Below are positions 1 through 6,850 of a DNA stretch of 9,110 nt, one piece after another (the first letter of the stretch is position 1; each line of letters starts with the position of its first letter). The DNA comes from QHBQ01 sp038230695 (GTDB taxonomy: Bacteria > Chloroflexota > Chloroflexia > QHBQ01). Under the pieces are notes generated by a model. That model made no database searches and was not told the DNA's origin. It saw nothing but the letters and a program-made list of their open reading frames with translations. Location of the stretch: positions 1-9,110 of the forward strand of contig JBBRMT010000194.1 in assembly GCA_038230695.1 (NCBI GenBank), read 5' to 3'. The position numbers were made by a program, and so were the translations under genes.

Positions 1-1963
1 CGCGCAATAGCTCGGCGCGAGTAACGGGTAGATAGACCAAGGCAATGCTGGCGACGAGCAGCCAATTTTGAGGTTTGAGGTTGGAGTGTTGAATTCGGAT
101 CAGCAAGGCTGGTAGATAGCGGGCAGTTATGGGGGGGCTGATGGTGTTTTTAGGCAGGCTGATGTAGATGAGGGTGAAGGCAACTTGGCGTAGCATTGAC
201 ACGATGGCGCGGCCCAGCCAGCGTAGTCCCCTCCATAGCCAGGCGAGAGCAAGCAACAGGTAGCTGAACAGCATATCCAGGATATAGGCTAGCCAGGGTA
301 GCAGCCGATAGGTGGCTGCTGCCAACCCCACGCTGCTAACCACATAGGCAGCGGGGATGCTCGCCGCTAGCAGCAAGGGCTGGTTGCGGTAGGTGGTAAA
401 GCCCCCAACTTGCACATTATCCGACTGCATCAGGATAGTGACGGTGTGGCTGTAGGCGGAAAAGCCGAAGTTGATGTCAATAGTGCCATCACTGCCAGGG
501 CTGGCATCGCTGCTGTTGCCGCCCGCAATCTGATAATGCAGCGGCGCGTTGGCGGCTAGCTTCAACCCGTCACCGAGACTCTGGATGGTCAGGCTATCGC
601 CCTTTTTGCTAGCGGCCGCCCCATTCGCCTTACTCCAATTGCCCTGCCAGGTAATCGCAGGGCTGTCCACCGTATGCACGCCCACGTCGGCAACCGTACC
701 CCATGCGCCGGTGCGGGCGTAGTCGTGCAGAATGTTATAGGCGGGGCGGGGTCTGAAATCGTTGTTGACGATGCTGAACCAACTGGCGGGCTGGGTGGGG
801 TTGTTGATGGGGTCGCGGAACTTCCAGACGTTCATCACCCCCATCCAGGGCCAATCGGTTCGCGTCCGCTCGAAGCCCTGCATCAGCCACTGACCCTGGG
901 TCTGTTCGTCCACGCCATCGCCCCACAGCGATTTCTGGTTGCCGTAGCGGGGATCGGGCGGCCAGTTGATGCTCGGCGATAGGGCCAGCCAGGCGTATTC
1001 GCTGCCCCAGATTGGCTTGTTGCCGTCACCATTCTTGACCATCACCTCATGGGTGAGGATGGGGCGACTGAAGTTGAAGCGGTTGAACTCGGTGCGGTGG
1101 GTGGTGGGTGGCTCCTGGAAGCCATATATCATCACGCTGGCAATGTCGAAATAATCTTTCGCTCCGGCGTTGTACATATCTTGCAGGTATAGCAAGTCGC
1201 TTTCATTGGCGGGGAAAGTCTTGTCGTCGGTGGGCGCGAGGCCGGGCATGATGATGACTGCGTCGGGGTTGGCCTGCTTGGCGCGGGTATAGGCAATCTT
1301 CAGCAGGCGGGTGAAGTCGGCGGCGTTGATCGGCTTGCCGCCCCACTCGCCTTCAAGGTTCGGCTCGTTCCAAATCTGGAAATATTTTACCTTGCCCTTG
1401 TAGTGGCTGACCACTGCGTAGACGTAATCGCCGTAATCATTATAGTTGGTGGGCGGGCCTTTAGTGTACTTTGTGAGGTCGTCGCAACCGGCGGGCAGGC
1501 CATTGGCACTGCAGGGGTTACGCGCCCAGTTGGGGGTGGAGTCGAGGCGGGCGATAATCTCAAGGCCACGCCTGTCCGCCTCGTTAACAATGAAATCATA
1601 CTTATCCCATGAGGATTTAGGGTGGGCGGGGTCACGGGTGTCGGTAAAGTCGCCCTTGGCGCTGATCTCGATGTCGTTCCAGGCGAAGCCCTGGCGCACC
1701 CAGTGGAAGCCGCCACCCGCGATCATCTTCAGGCTGTAGCTAACCTTGCCACGGTCAACCTCCTGATCGAGAAAGGTATTGATGCCCAGAGGGTTGAGGT
1801 CGCGGGCATTGGGGATAGAGGGCAGGTTTGCGCCCCAGGATACACCGTCGTTGAAGTAGTTATCGGCGAAGGCGGTAGCGGCGAGGCCGAGCAGCAGCAG
1901 GAAGGCGAGGATTACAGTAAAGGTGGTATAGCGCACAAGGGGGCGCGGACGACTTGGCCTCAT
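1..1963 (-). CDS. Secreted, membrane-anchored glycoside hydrolase-like protein (clan GH-A fold), 3' end off the window
   Basis: The frame is open for 654 codons from ATG at 1963 to the left edge, so the C terminus is missing. Residues 1-33 form a signal peptide: basic RPSRPRPLVR, a hydrophobic run, then AFA|DN. The body aligns by eye with the neighbouring 592-residue protein and carries the same paired motifs: WNEPN with candidate acid/base Glu200, and PIWGSEYAW with candidate nucleophile Glu322. These are typical of clan GH-A enzymes (GH5/GH39-like). An insertion around residues 150-170 contains two cysteines that could form a disulfide. After a beta-rich region, roughly residues 528-585 hold two or three hydrophobic segments, and another follows near 634-650, so this copy is a multi-spanning membrane protein, unlike its neighbour. 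The start overlaps the upstream stop (ATGA), which implies translational coupling. The substrate is unknown; surface polysaccharide is a guess. A fusion to a membrane enzyme such as a polymerase or transferase cannot be excluded. Confidence 0.85.
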   Translation of the reverse strand, partial: MRPSRPRPLVRYTTFTVILAFLLLLGLAATAFADNYFNDGVSWGANLPSIPNARDLNPLGINTFLDQEVDRGKVSYSLKMIAGGGFHWVRQGFAWNDIEISAKGDFTDTRDPAHPKSSWDKYDFIVNEADRRGLEIIARLDSTPNWARNPCSANGLPAGCDDLTKYTKGPPTNYNDYGDYVYAVVSHYKGKVKYFQIWNEPNLEGEWGGKPINAADFTRLLKIAYTRAKQANPDAVIIMPGLAPTDDKTFPANESDLLYLQDMYNAGAKDYFDIASVMIYGFQEPPTTHRTEFNRFNFSRPILTHEVMVKNGDGNKPIWGSEYAWLALSPSINWPPDPRYGNQKSLWGDGVDEQTQGQWLMQGFERTRTDWPWMGVMNVWKFRDPINNPTQPASWFSIVNNDFRPRPAYNILHDYARTGAWGTVADVGVHTVDSPAITWQGNWSKANGAAASKKGDSLTIQSLGDGLKLAANAPLHYQIAGGNSSDASPGSDGTIDINFGFSAYSHTVTILMQSDNVQVGGFTTYRNQPLLLAASIPAAYVVSSVGLAAATYRLLPWLAYILDMLFSYLLLALAWLWRGLRWLGRAIVSMLRQVAFTLIYISLPKNTISPPITARYLPALLIRIQHSNLKPQNWLLVASIALVYLPVTRAELLR
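67..94 (+). repeat. Degenerate heptanucleotide array inside the reading frame
   Basis: Four consecutive 7-bp units can be read on the plus strand: TTTGAGG, TTTGAGG, TTGGAGT and GTTGAAT. The array lies inside the minus-strand hydrolase frame and encodes part of a polar stretch (IQHSNLKPQN) just before the last visible membrane segment. The other two heptamer arrays in this window are intergenic. Confidence 0.55.
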
Positions 1964-3738
1964 GTGACGGCCCGCCTCATACCTGTTCGTAGGTAGAGCA
2001 AGGTGACAAGTATGGTCAAGGCCAGCCCGCCACTCAGCGCATAGAACAACAGATAGGAACGGGCTGCGCCGACGATGTAGGTGTTCAGCCCGCCCGCCGT
2101 GCCTGGCTGCGCCGCTTGCAGGGTCAGTACGTGTTGCTGGATGGGCAACTGGTCGCTCATGCCGCTCACTACCGTAACCGTCTGGCTGATGCTGCCCGCC
2201 GCGCTGCGGATGTACGGGCCGTTGGCATCGTGGGGCAGGTCGGCGGCCAACCCATTCGCGCTGCCATCAAGCAGCGGATATAGAGTGCCGACATCGCCGT
2301 ATAGAATCAGGTCGAGCTTGTTGCCCACGAAGGTAAGACGAAGTGGCTGGGGGTTGGTTGCGCCTGTCGCAGCTTGCAGATACACGCCCCCAATGGCTTG
2401 CGGATTGAAGCGCAACGGCCAGGCGGCATTGGGCTGCAGCCCGCCGCTCAACGCCTCGTGGTAGCCCGCGCTGGATACCAGCCAGCGACTGGCGGCGGCC
2501 TGCACCGCGCTGTACACCGGCTCCTTGGTGAAGTCCACATTGACCATATCGAAGTAGTATTCGGCGGAAGTAGGTGGGATGTTGCCTACCTGGCGGAAGT
2601 ACCAGATGTTGAACACCCCAGCCCAATTCCACTGTTGCGTCGCCGCCTCGATGCCCTGCACCGTGTAGGTTGCCTGCTGTTCGCGGCTAACCTGTCCCCA
2701 GATACGCTGGGCGGGGGGGATGTTGTCGGGCGCAGCGTTCCAGCCGTATTCGTCAAACCAGATTGGCTTCAGTTCGTCGTGGTTCTGGGCCATCACTCCG
2801 CGCAGCAGGCTGGCGCGTTCAAAGTTGAGCCGGTCGAAGGCGGCGTGGGTGGATGGGGGGTCATTCAGACCGTAGCCGTTGGCGGCCATGATGTCGAAGA
2901 AGGAGGCCGCGCCCGCTGCATACATCGCGCTCAGGTAGCTCATCTCCTCCATGTTACCGCGCAGCGCGGGTTGCTCGGTGGTCATTGCCAGCGGCGCGGC
3001 CAGCACCGCCACGTTGGGGTCAACCTGCTTCACCCGCTGGTCTGCGGCCTTCAGCAGCGCCACATAGGCGGCCGGGTCAACCGGCTTGCCGGTGTCCCAC
3101 TCGCTGGCCAGGTTCGGCTCGTTCCACACCTGAATGAAATTGATGCGACCACGATAGTGCTTGACGAAGGCAGCGACGAAGTTAGCGTAATCAGTATTGT
3201 CGCTGGGTGGGGAGCCAGGGCTGCTGCCCGCAGGCCGCGCCCACGCTGGCGCACGATCCAGGCGGGCGATGATGCGTAGGTGATACTTCTCGGCCAGGGC
3301 CACGATCTGATCGAACTTCTGCCAGGCATCCTTGTTGTTTTTATCGTCGAAGAACTTGCCTTTGCTGAACTCAAGCTCATCCCAGGGGAACTCTTGCTTC
3401 ACCCAGCCAATGCCCAGGGCGCTAGCCTGCTGTATGGTCTGTTCCTTCTTATAATCCTCCACCTCGTTTTGCAGGAAGATATTGACTCCATAGGGGTTCA
3501 CATCGGTGAAGGGGATGGGGCGCGGCTTGTTGGGGTCGGGCGCAGCGGTCGCCCCGCTGGTCAGGGTAACTCCCGCTGCCGCGTCGGCGTTGGCGGCAGC
3601 GGGCGGGGCCAGCGCCTGCCACTCGGCGAACAGCGCCACAATCTGGGCAAACAGCAAAAGGGTAGCAACGATGATGCGCCGACGGCGTGGCCGTGGAGAT
3701 GGTGTTGATGCAATAGCTGGCACAGCGGGTGTGGACAA
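1960..3738 (-). CDS. Membrane-anchored extracellular glycoside hydrolase-like protein (clan GH-A fold)
   Basis: This 592-residue protein is probably an exported glycosidase or polysaccharide-processing protein. Residues 1-21 are Pro/Arg-rich and end in RRRR; residues 22-40 are a hydrophobic signal or anchor. A low-complexity Ala/Pro linker (about 41-75) precedes a TIM-barrel-like domain (about 76-420) containing WNEPN (candidate acid/base Glu207) and PIWFDEYGW (candidate nucleophile Glu330), the paired glutamates expected in clan GH-A. Residues 420-555 look like a beta-rich accessory domain. Residues 562-583 form a C-terminal membrane helix followed by basic RTGMRR, giving a tethered topology. 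The start is TTG; an AAAGG-type ribosome site lies about 11 nt upstream, and no ATG is available before the domain. GTG at 3723 is an alternative. The gene is followed by a homologous gene overlapping by 4 nt and is preceded by its own promoter at 3800-3828. The GH-A-like fold is likely; family and substrate are not determined. Confidence 0.9.
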   Translation of the reverse strand: MSTPAVPAIASTPSPRPRRRRIIVATLLLFAQIVALFAEWQALAPPAAANADAAAGVTLTSGATAAPDPNKPRPIPFTDVNPYGVNIFLQNEVEDYKKEQTIQQASALGIGWVKQEFPWDELEFSKGKFFDDKNNKDAWQKFDQIVALAEKYHLRIIARLDRAPAWARPAGSSPGSPPSDNTDYANFVAAFVKHYRGRINFIQVWNEPNLASEWDTGKPVDPAAYVALLKAADQRVKQVDPNVAVLAAPLAMTTEQPALRGNMEEMSYLSAMYAAGAASFFDIMAANGYGLNDPPSTHAAFDRLNFERASLLRGVMAQNHDELKPIWFDEYGWNAAPDNIPPAQRIWGQVSREQQATYTVQGIEAATQQWNWAGVFNIWYFRQVGNIPPTSAEYYFDMVNVDFTKEPVYSAVQAAASRWLVSSAGYHEALSGGLQPNAAWPLRFNPQAIGGVYLQAATGATNPQPLRLTFVGNKLDLILYGDVGTLYPLLDGSANGLAADLPHDANGPYIRSAAGSISQTVTVVSGMSDQLPIQQHVLTLQAAQPGTAGGLNTYIVGAARSYLLFYALSGGLALTILVTLLYLRTGMRRAVT

Positions 3739-3799
3739 GCCGATACTGACCTTTCAGGGTCTCTCAAGGTGCGACCATAACAAGACTGGCACGCCCGCT

Positions 3800-3828
3800 A
3801 TTATACCTTCACCGCTGTAAGGTCGCAA
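3800..3828 (-). promoter_or_regulatory. Sigma70-type promoter for the hydrolase gene pair
   Basis: On the minus strand, TTGCGA (3828-3823) is followed after exactly 17 nt by a perfect TATAAT (3805-3800). Transcription should start near 3793, giving a leader of about 55 nt before the TTG start at 3738. The -35 box lies inside the last codons of the upstream ATPase gene and the spacer covers its stop codon, so the hydrolase pair can be expressed independently of that gene. Confidence 0.7.
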
Positions 3829-5959
3829 GTAAAGACTGCTCTTTCACACTCCAATCTGAGCTAGGGATGTCTGCTGCCGCCAGGAATCTCTCATAATAAC
3901 CTCTAATCTGACCCCGATCGAGGTTCACTTCCATGTACCACCCATTCTTGAGTGGATAGGCTTCTCTGAACTGCTCTTCGTACTTACTCAGCCAGCGGGG
4001 GAAGCGTACTGCTGCCGTCGTAAATCTCTCAGGATAATTATCCATTACAAACTCAACCAATCTCCTTGCCACTTCTCGCCACGTTTTGGCTTCATATCTC
4101 TGACCCTCGATAGTTACTGCGGCAGGCGTTATTCTTCTATTGGGTGCTGACACTTGTGCATTCCCATTATCGCTACCATTGCCATTTTCGGCTTCCTCGT
4201 GATTAGTAAACTGAGCAGAAACGTCAGCTCTGACCTTGTCTACAACCCTCCTTAGTTTGGCGAAAAAGCTATGCACATCCTCGTGGATTTCTTCTGGTAG
4301 CATTGCTAGCGCAAGACGATCACGGGTAGCGTAGATGGCGCTATCCACTCTTTGCAGGCGATGAAACAAGGAATTCTCGTTCTCGAATAGTAGACGCTTG
4401 CCGTCAAGCACCTTGAAGATATCGGCGGATACATGAAGCCATGTTTGATTGGGTGGCAAGGTCAGGTTCTGGCTGGCAAAGAAGTCGCTAACAACTTGTT
4501 CTAGCTCCTCGTTGACGACCGACCTATCCTTCTCACTTTGCACAAATCTTATCCATGAATTCGGCACGAACATATAGTTCTCGATATTCCTACGCCCCCA
4601 TTCATACATTGCACTATTGCTTTCATCAGGATGATACGAACTCTCCTCGTCCCGGTCAAATAGCATTACCCGTCCTGCATTGGGTACGATCTCACGGATA
4701 CCAGCAAAGTGACGATCGGCTTCGTCCTTCATTCTTCTCTTGTCGCCACCGCCCATTGTCTTATGCACGACACTGATGACAATATCCTCCGCGCCGCAGC
4801 TTTTCGACCATGCGCGTAGCATTCGCTCATCATTCTCCTCTTCAATATAGATGATCACCGGCGTACTGCTGTTTTTTAGCTGAGTAACTTCAATATTAGA
4901 AACATCTGCCATTGCAGTAAGCACATCAGTGGCGGAAGAGACCCGTGTTGGCTGCCTCTTTAGCAAGGAAATTATGTGTTTTACGTCAACGCCTTTGACT
5001 AGCTCTTCAGCATGGGTGGCTATGATAAACTGAATATTGGTCTCGGCAGACTTGCGCTTGAAGTAATCTATAATCTCCCGCTGTAGATTTACATGGAGGT
5101 GAGCATCCGGCTCGTCAAGCAAGATGGTGTTGGGCTTATAGCCATAAAGAAAAGCTAGCAGCACCAGTGTCTGATGAAAGCCACTGCCCCCTGATATGAT
5201 ATCATAACGTCTCCCTTCATCTCTGTACTCGGATTTAACATGGACATCCGTCTCCTCGTCATACTCTGGTTTATCCATATCAATCGAGAACCACTGTTTG
5301 ATGCAACGATGGATTTCTTCCCAGTCCTCGGTGCCATTTTCTTTGTCGCTCTGCAAAACGCGTACAAGCAGATTTCTAAGCACACTACCTGGCTGCGCTT
5401 TGCCAATTTGCCTACGTATTACTGGATCAGTCCGCCATTCCTCGACTGGCTCCAGCCCGGAGAAAGGCGGTACGAAAGCAATAGTCGGAAGCTCTGCATC
5501 AATAGCTCGAAATGCACCCCAGCCCCCTGTCGGCCTGGCATAAATGGAACTAGGCTTATCGTAGCGCAACTCCACGCCGAACGTGCGATTTGCCCCCCGT
5601 GGGTCGTTCCACTCTATTTCTATTTCAATCAGTATACTGCGTTGAGGCAGATTTCGCCCTGATTGATCCTTTGGCACTTCGCGATCTCGTCGGCGATTCC
5701 AAAGCAAGTTAAACTCTGACACCGGCAGCGCAGTAAAGTTATCTAGGGTTATAGTCATAGCTGCTGAACCTGTACGTGTAGTTTGTCTGAAAACTTGCAC
5801 GCAGAATTGCCATATCGCCATCGCTTGAAGGATGGTGCTTTTGCCGCTGTTGTTCGAGCCTACCAGCAGGTCGAAGTCGGTAAACTCGTAGCTCTGCTCT
5901 ATGATATTTTTGAAGTTTCGGATAGTGAGCTTTGTAATCATATCCCTTGTTATCTCCAT
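3809..5959 (-). CDS. AAA/ABC-type ATPase with TOPRIM/DUF4435-like domain, OLD-like putative defence protein
   Basis: The 716-residue protein begins with an SMC/RecF-like ATPase: TIRNFKNI near the start, Walker A GSNNSGKST (34-42), a signature-like ISGGSGFHQ (255-263), Walker B ILLDEP (279-284) with DAHLH, and switch histidine ATHAEEL (314-320). A second domain follows: IYIEEENDERML (370-381), LFDRDEES (433-440) and RNIENYMFVP (457-466). This arrangement of acidic residues plus ENY recalls the TOPRIM/DUF4435 nuclease domains of OLD-family and PARIS-type proteins. An Asn/Gly/Glu-rich linker (588-602) leads to a further domain (about 605-716). OLD-family proteins are ATP-driven nucleases, many of them phage-defence factors; that role is inferred here. 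The gene is visibly AT-richer than its neighbours, suggesting transfer. Start choice is open: ATG 5959 has little ribosome site, while ATG 5941 (residue 7) begins nearer the ATPase fold and follows AAGGG closely. It has no partner gene beside it and is divergent from pyrR. Confidence 0.88.
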   Translation of the reverse strand: MEITRDMITKLTIRNFKNIIEQSYEFTDFDLLVGSNNSGKSTILQAMAIWQFCVQVFRQTTRTGSAAMTITLDNFTALPVSEFNLLWNRRRDREVPKDQSGRNLPQRSILIEIEIEWNDPRGANRTFGVELRYDKPSSIYARPTGGWGAFRAIDAELPTIAFVPPFSGLEPVEEWRTDPVIRRQIGKAQPGSVLRNLLVRVLQSDKENGTEDWEEIHRCIKQWFSIDMDKPEYDEETDVHVKSEYRDEGRRYDIISGGSGFHQTLVLLAFLYGYKPNTILLDEPDAHLHVNLQREIIDYFKRKSAETNIQFIIATHAEELVKGVDVKHIISLLKRQPTRVSSATDVLTAMADVSNIEVTQLKNSSTPVIIYIEEENDERMLRAWSKSCGAEDIVISVVHKTMGGGDKRRMKDEADRHFAGIREIVPNAGRVMLFDRDEESSYHPDESNSAMYEWGRRNIENYMFVPNSWIRFVQSEKDRSVVNEELEQVVSDFFASQNLTLPPNQTWLHVSADIFKVLDGKRLLFENENSLFHRLQRVDSAIYATRDRLALAMLPEEIHEDVHSFFAKLRRVVDKVRADVSAQFTNHEEAENGNGSDNGNAQVSAPNRRITPAAVTIEGQRYEAKTWREVARRLVEFVMDNYPERFTTAAVRFPRWLSKYEEQFREAYPLKNGWYMEVNLDRGQIRGYYERFLAAADIPSSDWSVKEQSLLATLQR

Positions 5960-6078
5960 GCTTGTGTATCTGAACTACGTAATGGGTGGGTCTTGTTGCG
6001 CTCTTATGCTTTATTACCTTTGCTCCTCCATTGTACCACAGACAGGGTTTTAGCAAAAGCACATTACGCAATTTTTGC
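5960..6078. other. Divergent intergenic spacer between the ATPase gene and the pyr promoter
   Basis: This stretch of about 120 bp separates two divergently transcribed genes. It is AT-richer than the pyr side. I see no coding potential with a ribosome site in either direction and no strong hairpin; the only signal is a weak minus-strand promoter candidate, listed separately. Confidence 0.6.
6030..6056 (-). promoter_or_regulatory. Weak candidate promoter for the ATPase gene
   Basis: On the minus strand TTGCTA (6056-6051) precedes TACAAT (6035-6030) with a short 15-nt spacer. It is correctly oriented, about 70 nt upstream of the ATPase start, but the spacer is not optimal and other AT-rich hexamers nearby could serve instead. 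Confidence 0.3.
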
Positions 6079-6108
6079 TTGACACCTGCCCGCCCGCTCT
6101 GGTATAAT
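6079..6108 (+). promoter_or_regulatory. Consensus sigma70-type promoter of the pyrR-pyrB operon
   Basis: A perfect TTGACA (6079-6084) and a perfect TATAAT (6103-6108) are separated by 18 nt. The expected start point is about 6115, immediately before the PyrR-binding loop, so the regulatory RNA would begin at the very 5' end of the transcript. A consensus core promoter fits a gene set controlled mainly after initiation, by attenuation. Confidence 0.88.
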
Positions 6109-6115
6109 CTGCCCG

Positions 6116-6268
6116 ACCTTTAAGCGCGGTCCCGTGAGGCCGACAAGGGAGGAGCAGCCAGCTTGAACGCAGCATTTATCGCGGGTCAACCCGCAACCCT
6201 GAAGACGCAGCGCGTCGTCCCTGTCTCGCCCACCCCTGAAAATGGGGCCGAGCCAGGGGTTTCTTTTT
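6116..6268 (+). promoter_or_regulatory. PyrR-responsive attenuator leader
   Basis: The motif GGTCCCGTGAGGCC (6128-6141) matches the known PyrR-binding consensus ARUCCNGNGAGGYU, with the outer A-U pair replaced by G-C, which preserves the stem. An upper stem 6128-6131/6138-6141 encloses the six-base loop CCGTGA; a lower stem CCTT (6117-6120)/AAGG (6145-6148) is possible. The strand 6134-6150 can instead pair with 6218-6233 (AGGGA with TCCCT, GAC with GTC, GGC with GCC, GTG with CAC, small bulges between), which gives an antiterminator. This conflicts both with the PyrR loop and with the first bases of the terminator at 6232. Two further hairpins, GCGGG-TCAA-CCCGC (6181-6194) and GACGC-AGC-GCGTC (6204-6216), would sit inside the antiterminator. 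By the Bacillus model, UMP-bound PyrR stabilises the loop and permits termination. The pairings are hand-drawn; no energies were calculated. Confidence 0.85.
6232..6268 (+). terminator. Attenuation terminator upstream of pyrR
   Basis: The inverted repeat ACCCCTG (6232-6238)/CAGGGGT (6254-6260) is followed directly by TTTCTTTTT, the layout of an intrinsic terminator. The 15-nt loop could form an alternative weak hairpin with flanking bases (CTCG 6225-6228 with CGAG 6249-6252, CCCC 6233-6236 with GGGG 6244-6247), which would compete with termination. Confidence 0.8.
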
Positions 6269-6283
6269 GCCCTGTGGCAGCCC

Positions 6284-6290
6284 AAAGGAG
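6284..6290 (+). promoter_or_regulatory. Ribosome binding site of pyrR
   Basis: AAAGGAG ends 6 nt before ATG 6297 and fixes that codon as the start, in preference to the upstream in-frame TTG at 6267, which lies within the terminator T-tract. Confidence 0.85.
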
Positions 6291-6296
6291 CGACCT

Positions 6297-6845
6297 ATGA
6301 CGACCCCCAACTCCGACGGCGTGGTGATCATGAAGGCGGAGGAGATCCGTCGCGCCCTCACCCGCATTGCCCACGAAATTATCGAGCGCAACGGTGGCGC
6401 GGACAACCTGCTGCTGGTGGGCGTTCGTTCGCGTGGCGTGCCACTGGCCCGTCGCCTCGCCCAACTGCTCAAGCAGTTCGAGGGCGTGGACGTGCCGCTC
6501 GGCCAGCTTGATGTGACCTTCTACCGCGACGACCTGGCGATGCGCCGCGGCCAGCCGGTGGTGCAGCGCACCGACCTGCCCGGCGATATCGGCGGCAAGT
6601 GCGTCATCCTGGTCGACGATGTGCTGTTCACCGGGCGCACCACGCGCAGCGCGATTGATGCGCTAATGGACTATGGCCGCCCCCAGTCTATCCAGCTAGC
6701 GGTGCTGGTGGATCGCGGCCACCGCGAACTGCCCATCCGCGCCGATTACGTGGGCAAAAACGTTCCCACCAGCCGCGAGGAGCGCGTCAACGTCCTTCTC
6801 GAAGAGAACGATGGGGCCGACGAGGTGCGGATTGTGCGAAGGTAG
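6297..6845 (+). CDS. pyrR: Bifunctional pyr operon regulator / uracil phosphoribosyltransferase PyrR
   Basis: This 182-residue protein has the usual PyrR length. It is an RNA-binding attenuation protein that senses UMP/UTP (and PRPP), and many homologues also convert uracil plus PRPP to UMP. The PRPP-binding loop is VILVDDVLFTGRTT (103-116), the type I phosphoribosyltransferase signature. VGVRSRGVPLA (41-51) and DRGHRELPIRADYVGKNVPTS (139-159) are characteristic PyrR segments, the latter near the active site. The N terminus (DGVVIMKAEEIRRALTRIAHEIIERN) also fits the family. ATG 6297 is preceded by AAAGGAG at good spacing. The gene lies directly downstream of a leader containing a PyrR-binding loop and terminator, so it should be autoregulated. 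pyrB follows 72 bp later on the same strand and is probably cotranscribed. The identification is secure; retention of the enzymatic activity is inferred from the intact motif. Confidence 0.97.
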   Translation: MTTPNSDGVVIMKAEEIRRALTRIAHEIIERNGGADNLLLVGVRSRGVPLARRLAQLLKQFEGVDVPLGQLDVTFYRDDLAMRRGQPVVQRTDLPGDIGGKCVILVDDVLFTGRTTRSAIDALMDYGRPQSIQLAVLVDRGHRELPIRADYVGKNVPTSREERVNVLLEENDGADEVRIVRR

Positions 6846-6850
6846 CGCGG

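Noticed and set aside
1622..1996. A 124-codon plus-strand open frame
   Set aside because: It is antisense to the N-terminal coding part of the second hydrolase and crosses the ATGA junction, and it has no motifs.
2374..3279. A 301-codon plus-strand open frame
   Set aside because: It lies wholly antisense to the well-supported hydrolase gene and has no recognisable motif; high GC with few TA-containing stops produces such frames.
5739..6071. A 110-codon minus-strand open frame overlapping the ATPase start
   Set aside because: It reads the ATPase N terminus in a different frame and lacks motifs; the Walker A frame is clearly the real one.
6267..6296. Upstream TTG start for pyrR
   Set aside because: It lies in the terminator T-tract, has no ribosome site and would add ten residues not expected in PyrR; ATG 6297 has a strong AAAGGAG.
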